Shown here: positions 1-6,941 of the stretch, piece by piece
Layout of the letters: every line of letters starts with the position of its first letter
Position numbering within the stretch: the first letter of the stretch is position 1
The notes under the pieces: generated by a model
Seen by the model: only the letters and a program-made list of their open reading frames with translations
Told to the model about the DNA's origin: nothing
Database searches by the model: none
Made by a program: the position numbers and the translations under genes
Origin: Planctomycetota bacterium
Lineage (GTDB): Bacteria > Planctomycetota > Phycisphaerae > Phycisphaerales > SM1A02
Reading direction: 5' to 3'
Length of the DNA stretch: 9,345 nucleotides
Assembly: GCA_022567855.1 (NCBI GenBank)
Contig: JADFGE010000092.1
Location: 1-9,345, forward strand

Positions 1-603
1 ATCCAGGATCTGCCGGGCGGGGAAGAGAGTGTGGTCCAGGACATCCTGTTTCTTCACACCGCGGGCATTTGGCCGATCGTGGTCCATGGCGGGGGGCGGG
101 AGATCAGCGAGGCGCAGAAACGGGCGGGCCGGCAGCCACGGTTCGTGCATGGCTTGCGCGTGACGGATGCGCGGACGATGCAACTGACCGCTTGGGTGCT
201 GAACCGGATCAACCGCCGAATTGCGCGGCGGCTGGACCTGCTGGGTGAGCCCAGCGCGGCCTTCAGCGGGCGCCGGGGCGCGGTGGTTCGGGTACGCAAG
301 CTCCGTCTGCCGGGCGCTTCCCGCCATCTTGACCTCGGCTTCGTGGGAAAGGTCTCGGGGTTCGTCCTTGGTCCGCTCCTGCGAGCCAGGCGCCAACATC
401 GGATCCCGATCTTGTCGTCGGTTGGGTCGGGAGCCGGGGGCAGACTTTACAACGTTAACGCGGACGATATGGCGGGGGCGCTGGCATCCCGGCTCAAGGC
501 GGCCAAGCTCATTCTGATGACCGATGTGGCAGGGATCCAGGGCGGGCAGGGCCGGCTGTTGTCCTCCCTGAGCGCGAAGCGGGCTTCCGCCTTGATCCGC
601 AGC
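1..603 (+). pseudogene. argB: Acetylglutamate kinase segment, truncated at both ends
   Basis: About 200 codons match ArgB, which phosphorylates N-acetylglutamate in arginine synthesis. Seen in order: the HGGG phosphate-binding loop (85-96), HGLRVTD with the substrate-binding arginine (148-168), the NVNADD motif (451-468) and the TDVAGI strand (520-537). The N-terminal strand with the first catalytic lysine lies before the window. The last 60-90 residues expected of ArgB are absent, including the GGMIPK-type motif with the second conserved lysine (Lys217 in E. coli). The sequence instead changes to co-polymerase after ALIRS. No continuation of ArgB is seen in the other frames after base 603. 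I infer that this copy cannot make a normal ArgB active site, though its nucleotide fold may persist as part of the fusion. The exact breakpoint could lie anywhere between about 570 and 612. Confidence 0.8.
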
Positions 604-2583
604 CGGGAGCTCCTCCAAGACGCCTTGGACCAAGGCGGGCTGGTCGCGGCCGGTTGGGAGCCGGGGCCTGAAGGCGTCGCCCGTCTGCAAAGTGCTCTGG
701 AAGCCAGGCGGAACCGCGGCGAACAGGTGATCTCGGTTCGCGTCACGCACACCGACCCGCGGCTCGCTCAGAGCGCGGTGAATGCTCTTCTATCCACCTA
801 TGTGGAGCGCGAAGACAACCGGTCCGGAATGACGAACTCGGCCCGCGAGAGCAAGCTCGTGGAACGCGTGGCGCAGCTGGAAGAGGAGTTAGGCGACCTG
901 GATGTGCAGATGCTCCGGGCTTCTGATCACCTTGGGACCGACGCCGTTCAGCGCCAGCACACGGCCAAGCTTCACGAACTTGAGGATCTTGAGAAGCAGC
1001 TTGCGGGCCTTGCCCTGGCCAGCTCGGTGCTCGAGTTGCCCAACGGCGCCGAGAGCAGCGCCAATATCCTCACAAACCTCGATAGCGTTCTCGGTATCCA
1101 CATAGACGGGCAGCTCGAAGATCTGCAACAACAAGAGGCCGAGCTGAAGGCCCGGATCGCCACCCTGAGCCGGAAGCTCAAGCCGAAGCATCCGGCGATG
1201 ATCGAACAGCTGCGCCAGCTCGACGCGCTTCGGGTGCAGATGCGCCTGCGCGAGGCGGAGCTCGTACGCCAGGCTGGTGAAGGTGAATCCACGAACGCTG
1301 TTGCCGCCTTGGCGGCCACGCCGAGGAATCGCATTCGCCGCGCAGAATTGGTCTATCGAATGCTTCGTGATCAGGTGAGTGCCGAGGTCGCCACGCTCGG
1401 ACGAACGCGATCACAATTGGCCGATCTCCGCGCCCAATCCGAGAATGTGAAGTGGCGCCTCTATGAGGCACGGACACGCCTGGACCGGCTTCGAGTGGAG
1501 CGGGGCTTTGACAAGATCGCTCGAATCAGCGTTCTCGCTTTCGCCAATCTTCCCTTGACGCCGGTGTCCGACAAACGCGCCGGCACGACGTTCATCGGGG
1601 CGATGTTTGGCAGCGGGCTCGCCGTCGGGCTGATCGTCCTGTTCGGCTTGGCCGCGGCGCGATGCCGATTTGCCGAGGAGCTGGACGTTTTTCAGGACGA
1701 GGCGCCCGTCATCGGCGTCGTGCCGGACATTGCCGACGGTTCGCGTGACGCCAAGGCGCAGGCGGGCATCGTGGTGCATCAGATATGTAACGCCCTGTAC
1801 GTGAACTCGAGCCGTGATCTTCATCCGGTGTACGCTGTCACCAGTCCATCGTGCGGCGACGGCAAGACGAGCATCGCGCTGGCCATGGGCGCTTCGTTTG
1901 CCGCCGTCGGGTACAAGACGCTCGTGGCCGACCTCGACCTCGTCGCCCAGGGATTGACTCGCCATTTGAAGCTCCAGACGAAGAACGGACTGTGTCAGGC
2001 GCTGGGTATGGCCGAGGGAGCCGGACAGGTGCATCGCACGATGACCTCCAATCTGTGGGTGCTGCCGACGGGTCGGCCTAAAGACATGGCGCCGCGGCAA
2101 CTCTCGCCATCCAAACTCAAGTGGTTGATCGATGCCCTGCGGGCCAGGTTCGAGGTGATCGTGCTCGACACGGGACCGATCCTGGAGAGTCTGGAAGCGC
2201 CGGTAGCGGTCGGGGCCGCGGACCAAATCGTGCTCGTCACTGCCCGCGGCTGCAAGCTGGGCGACGTCCGAGCGGCGTTGGCGCGACTTCGCCAACTCCA
2301 TGCGAATTGTCAGGGGCTGGTGCTGAACCAGGCCGCGTCCGTGGATTGCAAACATGCGGCCGCCCTCAACTCGCGCACGAACGCCTGGGCCGAGCGGCCT
2401 TCGCTCCAAGCGGTCAGCGAGCAGCGGTCCTCGGCGGCGGCATCGGCCAAGGAAGATGGACCGAAGTCATCCAGCCCGCACGATCAAGGGCCCAAGCCTC
2501 GCCTCCGTCTGACTCCCTCGCCTATCGAGCAGGTGAAGGACCAAGCGGTTGAGGATGATCGAAAGAGGAAACGAGCCGCCTGA
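1..2583 (+). CDS. Chimeric ORF: truncated acetylglutamate kinase fused in frame to polysaccharide co-polymerase/BY-kinase
   Basis: The frame is open from base 1, so the true start lies upstream; GTG at 31 is only the first internal start. Codons 1-200 are ArgB-like (see separate entry). From about codon 200 the protein is a Wzz/CpsD-type co-polymerase and tyrosine kinase that normally controls chain length and export of exopolysaccharide at the inner membrane. Visible parts are the second half of a Wzz domain, a long Glu/Leu/Arg-rich coiled-coil region (about 835-1500), a proline-containing LPLTPVSDKR segment before one membrane helix (about 1591-1655), and a cytoplasmic P-loop kinase. The kinase has Walker A CGDGKT (1852-1869), an A'-like VADLDL (about 1924-1941) and Walker B VIVLDTGP (about 2155-2178). 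The usual first membrane helix of the co-polymerase is missing, replaced by ArgB sequence. The C-terminal tail is Ser/Lys-rich, likely disordered, and has no tyrosine cluster. Domain calls are secure; whether the fusion is biological or an assembly error cannot be decided from sequence. Confidence 0.85.
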   Translation: MQDLPGGEESVVQDILFLHTAGIWPIVVHGGGREISEAQKRAGRQPRFVHGLRVTDARTMQLTAWVLNRINRRIARRLDLLGEPSAAFSGRRGAVVRVRKLRLPGASRHLDLGFVGKVSGFVLGPLLRARRQHRIPILSSVGSGAGGRLYNVNADDMAGALASRLKAAKLILMTDVAGIQGGQGRLLSSLSAKRASALIRSRELLQDALDQGGLVAAGWEPGPEGVARLQSALEARRNRGEQVISVRVTHTDPRLAQSAVNALLSTYVEREDNRSGMTNSARESKLVERVAQLEEELGDLDVQMLRASDHLGTDAVQRQHTAKLHELEDLEKQLAGLALASSVLELPNGAESSANILTNLDSVLGIHIDGQLEDLQQQEAELKARIATLSRKLKPKHPAMIEQLRQLDALRVQMRLREAELVRQAGEGESTNAVAALAATPRNRIRRAELVYRMLRDQVSAEVATLGRTRSQLADLRAQSENVKWRLYEARTRLDRLRVERGFDKIARISVLAFANLPLTPVSDKRAGTTFIGAMFGSGLAVGLIVLFGLAAARCRFAEELDVFQDEAPVIGVVPDIADGSRDAKAQAGIVVHQICNALYVNSSRDLHPVYAVTSPSCGDGKTSIALAMGASFAAVGYKTLVADLDLVAQGLTRHLKLQTKNGLCQALGMAEGAGQVHRTMTSNLWVLPTGRPKDMAPRQLSPSKLKWLIDALRARFEVIVLDTGPILESLEAPVAVGAADQIVLVTARGCKLGDVRAALARLRQLHANCQGLVLNQAASVDCKHAAALNSRTNAWAERPSLQAVSEQRSSAAASAKEDGPKSSSPHDQGPKPRLRLTPSPIEQVKDQAVEDDRKRKRAA
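585..612 (+). other. ArgB / co-polymerase junction
   Basis: Homology switches here. The left side reads like the ArgB helix before the GGMIPK motif (AKRASALIRS); the right side reads like the Wzz segment that begins with a cut-site-like SRELLQDAL stretch. Both families tend to have a Leu/Ile-Arg-Ser tripeptide at this point, so a short shared stretch could have guided an illegitimate join, or misled an assembler. No inverted repeat, IS end or target duplication is visible around it. Confidence 0.65.
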
Positions 2584-2596
2584 TCCGACGCTTCCG

Positions 2597-2602
2597 GGGA
2601 GA
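2597..2602 (+). promoter_or_regulatory. Ribosome binding site of the sugar phosphotransferase
   Basis: GGGGAG lies 9 bases before ATG 2612 and supports that start. Competing in-frame starts exist at TTG 2549 and ATG 2555, which would overlap the upstream gene and have the purine-rich AGGTGAAGGA (2531-2540) ahead of them. The choice is therefore not absolute. Confidence 0.5.
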
Positions 2603-2611
2603 ATTGGATTG

Positions 2612-3724
2612 ATGAGGGATCACACTGCGCTCAGCGTGCACGGAACCGACAACGGCTCAGCCCTGAGTTCAATCATCGGGGAATCGCCAGGCCGGCCCAT
2701 CACGATCGTCCATCGTGGGCGCGACGTCGCCGACCTCACCCATGCAACGTCGTACCTTCTCGTCGCGTCGAGCGGTCCAGTCCCCTCTCGCAACGACCTT
2801 GTCCATATGACCGCCGAGCAGCTTCGATCGCTCGCTCCGCGCATCTGGCAGATCAATCGACCTTCGCCTTCTTACCGCGAACGAGTCATCGCAGGCGAGG
2901 CCAACGAACTCATCTCTGTTCGGCGAGAATATGGACGCCCACTTCTCGATACCGCCCCCATCGTTTTGACCTCCGACCGGCAGATCGCCCAGCAATGGGC
3001 ACGCGCTCGTTCCGACCGGCAAGCGCGCCGTCAGCTTCAAAAAGCGATCAATCAAGGGTCCGGCTCAGTCTTGCAAATGTGCCGACGCTTGCGACAGTGG
3101 ATCGGAACGTTCCGGGCCAAGCGGCTCTTCGACATCGCCTTCAGTCTGATAGCGCTGTTCCTGACGGCGCCGCTGTACCCGATTGTGATGCTGGCGATCT
3201 GGCTCGAGGACGGGGCGCCGGTCTTCTTCGTGCATCGCCGCCAGTCGATCGGAGGTCAGGAGTTCGGCTGCATCAAGTTTCGTGTTATGCGCAGGGACGC
3301 TGAGCGAGTCAAAGCGGTCCTCGGCTCGCGAAACCGCTCGGACGGACCGCAATTTTATTTGCCGGATGATCCGCGCCTGCTCAAAGTCGGTCGGTTCCTT
3401 CGACGCTGGAACATCGACGAACTGCCGCAGTTCATCAATATCCTGTTGGGCGACATGAGTGTCGTCGGCCCGCGCCCCAGCCCCGATCACGAGAACCAGT
3501 TTTGCCCGTCGTGGCGCGAGGCGCGCCTGAGTGTCCGGCCGGGGTTGACCGGCCTGTGGCAGATCTGCCGTACGCGCAAGCCTCAGGTCGATTTCCAAGA
3601 GTGGATCCGTTACGACTTGGAGTACCTCGAGCACCGAACCTGGCTGCTCGATTTGTGGATCATCGTGCGGACGCCGTTGGCGATCTTCGGAAACCCGGCT
3701 CGCGCAACCGGCGGATCGATGTAG
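2612..3724 (+). CDS. Polyprenyl-phosphate sugar phosphotransferase (bacterial sugar transferase family)
   Basis: This protein of 370 residues should transfer a sugar phosphate from a UDP-sugar to undecaprenyl phosphate, the first membrane step of exopolysaccharide or O-unit assembly. Its C-terminal half is a clear PF02397 domain. It has KRLFDI (170-175) leading into one re-entrant membrane helix (about 174-197), the FGCIKFRVM segment (218-226), the catalytic Asp-Glu pair D269-E270 in NIDELPQF, GDMSVVGPRP (280-289) and RPGLTGLWQI (309-318). The N-terminal 160 residues have no membrane helices, unlike the four-helix WcaJ/WbaP type, and I do not recognise that domain. It follows the co-polymerase/kinase gene by 28 bases, or overlaps it if the TTG 2549 start is used (391 residues), so co-transcription is likely. 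The sugar cannot be deduced. The family call is firm; the start is moderately supported. Confidence 0.92.
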   Translation: MRDHTALSVHGTDNGSALSSIIGESPGRPITIVHRGRDVADLTHATSYLLVASSGPVPSRNDLVHMTAEQLRSLAPRIWQINRPSPSYRERVIAGEANELISVRREYGRPLLDTAPIVLTSDRQIAQQWARARSDRQARRQLQKAINQGSGSVLQMCRRLRQWIGTFRAKRLFDIAFSLIALFLTAPLYPIVMLAIWLEDGAPVFFVHRRQSIGGQEFGCIKFRVMRRDAERVKAVLGSRNRSDGPQFYLPDDPRLLKVGRFLRRWNIDELPQFINILLGDMSVVGPRPSPDHENQFCPSWREARLSVRPGLTGLWQICRTRKPQVDFQEWIRYDLEYLEHRTWLLDLWIIVRTPLAIFGNPARATGGSM

Positions 3725-3733
3725 GCAGGTCAA

Positions 3734-3753
3734 GCGGGCTTTTGTCGGCCCGC
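3734..3753 (+). terminator. Weak hairpin just after the phosphotransferase gene
   Basis: GCGGGC and GCCCGC form a 6-base stem around an 8-base loop, 9 bases after the stop codon. It is followed by GCGGCTTTGGG rather than a real T tract, so intrinsic termination is only a possibility. Confidence 0.3.
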
Positions 3754-3822
3754 GCGGCTTTGGGCGTCACCGTCTCTCTCAATCCGGCGCCAATCTCGCC
3801 ATAACGTACCGCAAACCAATAA

Positions 3823-3877
3823 GCCCCCCGAGCACTCCTTTTCTCCCCTCTGCATGGGAACTGGAGTGTCGGGGGGC
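3823..3877. repeat. Long GC-rich inverted repeat (possible terminator or RNA structure)
   Basis: The left arm GCCCCCCGAGCACTCC (3823-3838) pairs with the right arm GGAGTGTCGGGGGGC (3863-3877), leaving one bulged base and a 24-base loop that begins TTTT. On the plus strand no T tract follows. On the minus strand the stem is followed by TTATTGGTTT (3822 down to 3813), which looks more terminator-like, yet no minus-strand gene feeds into it. It could be a bidirectional terminator closing the kinase/phosphotransferase unit or a structured leader element. The pairing is seen directly; the role is inferred. Confidence 0.6.
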
Positions 3878-4247
3878 GGATGCGTGGCCGGCGCGCGATG
3901 CAGGGATAGCGCTCGCCGAGCGATCGGCCGTTCCTCCACCCCGGTGCGTTTGTTGCAACCCCCTGTTGCGCTGCTTCCGCTCGTGTGCCTCGCGCGTTGT
4001 CGGAAGCAATTGAAGTTTGTCGTCGCTTACTCATGAAACCTACAACCAAACGAGACCAAGGCAAATCAAATCCCGCAGTCTCCTCAGATTGCCGTGCCCC
4101 AGGTCAGTGCGTGAATTATGTCACGATCGATCGACGAGGCGAACGTGTGAGAGTCGTGAGGACCTGGCGCTGACGGAGCGAATGATCAGGCCTGCGGTTC
4201 ACGACGCTGGATGACTCGGTCGAGTACCATGTCGCGCGAACACTGAA

Positions 4248-5258
4248 ATGACTAGCAACGCAAACCACAACACCGTTGGCGTCGGGCTCGCCGTGAGGGG
4301 CGGCATCGGCGGCCTGCTCATGGGTTTGGCCAACCTCGTCCCCGGTCTCTCCGGCGGAACGATGCTGCTCGCTGTTGGTGTCTATCCGCAATTCATTCGG
4401 GGTGTCGCGGAAATCTCAACGTTCCGGTTTCGCCTAAAGACATTTGTGCTGCTGGCCTGCATCATTGGGACGATGGTCCTGGCGATTGTCGCCTTCGCCG
4501 GCGTCGTCAAAAACTTGGTCATCGACCATCGCTGGATCATGTACAGCCTGTTCATCGGCCTGACGCTCGGCGGTGCGCCGGTCGTTTGGCGCATGCTTCG
4601 CCCGATGAAGCTAACGGCGGTGCTGGCATCGATCGTCGGGATCCTCGCAATGGTCGCCCTGGTGTTGACACAATCCAGCGGCGTCGCGACGGAATCGACC
4701 GCCGACACCCAGCGCCTCGCCATGCTCGTGCTGGCCGGGGTGGCCGGCGGGGCCGCGATGATCCTGCCCGGCGTCTCCGGGGCCTATCTCCTGCTCATCC
4801 TCGGTCAATATGTGCTGATCCTGACTGCGATCCAAAGCACTCAACAGGCCGTGACTGACCGAAACTGGGCCCAGTTGGGCGACGCGATGTGGGTGTTGGT
4901 CCCCCTCGGGATCGGCGTCGTCATCGGGGTCGTGGGGGTCAGTAATTTCATCAAGTTCCTGCTCGATCGCTTTCCCAAGGCAACGCTGGGGTTCCTCCTC
5001 GGCCTGTTGCTGGGGGCTGTCATCGGACTCTGGCCCTTTCAGCAGCCCGCGCCCCCTCACATCGGAGACACCCTTCAAGGCCAGCTCGTCACCGAACAGA
5101 ACATGGCGTCCTTCGGCTCGGAGGATTGGTCGGCCGAGCGTTTTTCGCCCAGCTTCGGGCAAATCCTTGGATCCCTGGGCCTGATCGTCGCCGGCCTCGT
5201 CATCTCCACTGCGGTCGCCCACATTGGAAGAAACGCCCACCAAAACGGGTCCGACTGA
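4248..5258 (+). CDS. DUF368 membrane protein, candidate undecaprenyl-phosphate translocase
   Basis: This hydrophobic protein of 336 residues has about eight or more membrane segments and the two related family motifs NLVPGLSGGTMLLAVGVY (29-46) and ILPGVSGAYLLLILGQY (172-188). These mark the two inverted halves of the DUF368 (PF04018) fold. Members of this family (PopT) have been shown to help return undecaprenyl phosphate to the cytoplasmic face of the membrane after glycan polymers are built. A hydrophilic segment at about 262-302 precedes the last helix. It lies between a sugar phosphotransferase and a sugar dehydratase gene, which fits a role in recycling the lipid carrier for surface polysaccharide. 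ATG 4248 has no clear Shine-Dalgarno sequence; the in-frame region upstream is closed by TGA at 4212 and offers no other start. Family membership is firm; transport activity of this member is inferred. Confidence 0.9.
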   Translation: MTSNANHNTVGVGLAVRGGIGGLLMGLANLVPGLSGGTMLLAVGVYPQFIRGVAEISTFRFRLKTFVLLACIIGTMVLAIVAFAGVVKNLVIDHRWIMYSLFIGLTLGGAPVVWRMLRPMKLTAVLASIVGILAMVALVLTQSSGVATESTADTQRLAMLVLAGVAGGAAMILPGVSGAYLLLILGQYVLILTAIQSTQQAVTDRNWAQLGDAMWVLVPLGIGVVIGVVGVSNFIKFLLDRFPKATLGFLLGLLLGAVIGLWPFQQPAPPHIGDTLQGQLVTEQNMASFGSEDWSAERFSPSFGQILGSLGLIVAGLVISTAVAHIGRNAHQNGSD

Positions 5259-5310
5259 CCGCCGTATCGCCGATATCACTTGTCGATCGAAATCGCTCGA
5301 CGCATCGCAT

Positions 5311-5315
5311 GGAGG
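5311..5315 (+). promoter_or_regulatory. Ribosome binding site that sets the dehydratase start
   Basis: GGAGG ends 6 bases before GTG 5322. A longer in-frame start, TTG 5280, has no such site, so the GTG start is preferred and removes 14 residues from the longest possible product. Confidence 0.65.
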
Positions 5316-5321
5316 CGCTGC

Positions 5322-6785
5322 GTGCCCCAGACCGCCATCATCATCGGCCAGCGTGAGAACTGCCGCCGTCTTGAACGACAACTGGACTTGCTGCGCGATC
5401 GGCCCGTAACGCTGGGTTGGGTCTTGACCGACGACGATATCGAGGCTGATCGGCTCGACGACGACGCACCGACGCTCGGCGCGGTCGATCAGCTTGAGGC
5501 AATCGTGGCTCGACGACGGCCGGGTCTTGCCCTCGTTTCGTTGCCCGCCGTCATGAACGAGCTTATTACCACGATCCGTACGCGGCTGCGCCGGCTGGGC
5601 GTTCCCGATCGGTTCATGCCCACGCTCCAAGATCAGCTCGCCGGCGTCGGTCCGCGCACAATTCCTCAGCTCGACTTGTCGGCGCTGATTGATCGTTCTC
5701 CGCGGAAGTGTGATCAACAAGCCGTCCGCTCGCTCATCAAGGACAAGTGCGTTCTCATTACCGGGGCGGGCGGCTCGATCGGTAGCGAACTGGCGCGCAT
5801 TGCCGCGACCTTCGATCCGGCCCAGCTCATTCTGATTGATCGATCGGAGAACGCCCTCTTTGAGATCGATCGCCAGATCGCGCGCTTCGCGCCCGAACTC
5901 GCTCGCCGTGCGCTCCTTCACGATATCGTCGAGCCTGAGGCGACGAAAGCCCACTTCGAACTGGTTCAGCCGGACCTTGTCTTCCATGCGGCGGCTCACA
6001 AGCATGTTCCGCTGATGGAGGACCATCCTGCCGCGGCGGTGGACAACAATCTCTTCGGGACGAAATCCGTCGCCGATGCGGCCGATGCGGTTGGCGTCGA
6101 GCGGTTCGTAATGATCAGCACCGACAAGGCCGTCAAGCCGCGCTCGATCATGGGGATGACCAAACGACTGGCCGAGCTTTATGTTCAATATGTCGGTAAG
6201 CGATCACAAACGCGATTCGCGATGGTGCGATTCGGCAACGTACTAGGTTCAGCGGGAAGCGTGCTGGATACCTGGGCCAAGCAATTGGCGGAAGGCGGCC
6301 CCATCACCGTGACCGACCCGGCCATGACGCGCTACTTCATGATGATCCCCGAGGCCGCGGCGCTGGTCATGCAAAGCGCGGCGTTTCTCGATGCATCGTC
6401 TTCGGCCGGAGACGTGTTCATCCTCGATATGGGTCAGCCGGTGCGCATTGTGGATCTAGCCCGGCGGTTCATCGAAGCGTATGGTTTGTGCCCCAAGTTG
6501 CCGGACGACGCGGCGGCATCGGAGACGACCGGGGAAATGCGCATCGTCTTCACCGGCGCGCGGCCGGGCGAGAAGCGGCATGAGCAATTGGCTCGCGATC
6601 CTCATGCGCTCGTGCCGACCGCCCATCCGGACATCCTGGTCACGAGATTGCCGGAGGTGGATGAACACGTGATCGAACACATGCTGGCCGAACTGTCACC
6701 GCAACGTCGTAGCCGGGACCGTATTCGCGTCGCTGCGGCCATCCGCGAGCTGATCTCGGCAGAACTGCAGCCGGCGGCAGCGTAG
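5322..6785 (+). CDS. Nucleotide-sugar 4,6-dehydratase, CapD/WbpM/PglF family, without membrane helices
   Basis: This protein of 487 residues should convert a UDP-HexNAc such as UDP-GlcNAc to its 4-keto-6-deoxy form, feeding polysaccharide or glycan synthesis in the cytoplasm. Residues 1-125 form a small Rossmann-like domain (AIIIGQ at 5-10; VLTDDDIEADRL at 34-45) like the middle domain of WbpM/PglF. The catalytic SDR domain follows with nucleotide loop GAGGSIGSE (148-156), AAAHKHVPLME (223-233), STDKAVKP (266-273) and the MxxxK pair M277/K281 that replaces the usual Tyr-x-x-x-Lys in this family. TRYFM (336-340) and GARPGEK (412-418) are also family hallmarks. The four N-terminal membrane helices of full-length WbpM/PglF are absent, and no hydrophobic stretch replaces them. 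The gene starts 63 bases after the DUF368 gene, so one transcript is likely. The exact sugar product, and C5 inversion versus retention, cannot be read from sequence. Confidence 0.92.
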   Translation: MPQTAIIIGQRENCRRLERQLDLLRDRPVTLGWVLTDDDIEADRLDDDAPTLGAVDQLEAIVARRRPGLALVSLPAVMNELITTIRTRLRRLGVPDRFMPTLQDQLAGVGPRTIPQLDLSALIDRSPRKCDQQAVRSLIKDKCVLITGAGGSIGSELARIAATFDPAQLILIDRSENALFEIDRQIARFAPELARRALLHDIVEPEATKAHFELVQPDLVFHAAAHKHVPLMEDHPAAAVDNNLFGTKSVADAADAVGVERFVMISTDKAVKPRSIMGMTKRLAELYVQYVGKRSQTRFAMVRFGNVLGSAGSVLDTWAKQLAEGGPITVTDPAMTRYFMMIPEAAALVMQSAAFLDASSSAGDVFILDMGQPVRIVDLARRFIEAYGLCPKLPDDAAASETTGEMRIVFTGARPGEKRHEQLARDPHALVPTAHPDILVTRLPEVDEHVIEHMLAELSPQRRSRDRIRVAAAIRELISAELQPAAA

Positions 6786-6941
6786 AAGTTGTTGAAATGA
6801 AAGGCTTTACGAGTATTTCCCAATGAAGCTCATACCCCCCGGCTTGCATCTGAGGCCCGCGGTGCCGATCATATCGCCTCATCCCGGCGGCCCCGCGACG
6901 GGTGGATGCGGCCAACGAGGGACCAAGCTTCGGGATCGCCT

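Larger units (their letters stand above)
3725..4247. other. 523-base gap without a convincing gene
   Basis: Short open frames here (for example 3854-4036, 3985-4173 and 4017-4214) overlap one another, have no recognisable product and no good ribosome sites. The stretch holds the strong inverted repeat at 3823-3877, a small hairpin at 3734-3753, a 13-base dyad at 3910-3922 (CGCTCG-C-CGAGCG) and an 8-base inverted repeat TGCTTCCG/CGGAAGCA at 3972-4008 around a 21-base loop. I found no convincing -35/-10 pair for the downstream DUF368 gene, although its promoter should lie here. Confidence 0.5.

Noticed and set aside
1411..2409. 332-codon open frame on the minus strand
   Set aside because: Antisense to the BY-kinase domain with its Walker motifs; no recognisable product.
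3065..3733. 222-codon open frame on the minus strand
   Set aside because: Antisense to the sugar phosphotransferase catalytic domain; composition and lack of motifs mark it as a shadow frame.
3910..3922. 13-base dyad as a regulator operator
   Set aside because: A 6-base GC-rich arm is expected by chance at this base composition, and no regulator gene is nearby; mentioned only within the gap description.
3660..4064. Minus-strand frames of 69-134 codons in the intergenic gap
   Set aside because: Three overlapping frames in the same stretch, no ribosome sites, no recognisable sequence, and the strong hairpin lies inside them.
3985..4214. Plus-strand small frames upstream of the DUF368 gene
   Set aside because: Two overlapping frames with no family resemblance and no convincing ribosome site; not supported as genes.
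4611..6188. 525-codon open frame on the minus strand
   Set aside because: It lies antisense to the DUF368 and dehydratase genes, which have clear family motifs. It has low-complexity, His/Asp/Arg-rich composition and no recognisable domain: a by-product of GC-rich codon use.
6906..6941. Earlier ATG start for the small hypothetical gene
   Set aside because: The only purine-rich bases lie 1 base before this ATG, too near for a ribosome site; the start at 6942 is better placed.
6786..6941. Promoter for the small-gene pair (TTGAAA at 6792, TATTTC at 6814)
   Set aside because: Spacing is 16 bases but the -10 match is poor and there is no independent support, so it is not listed as a feature.
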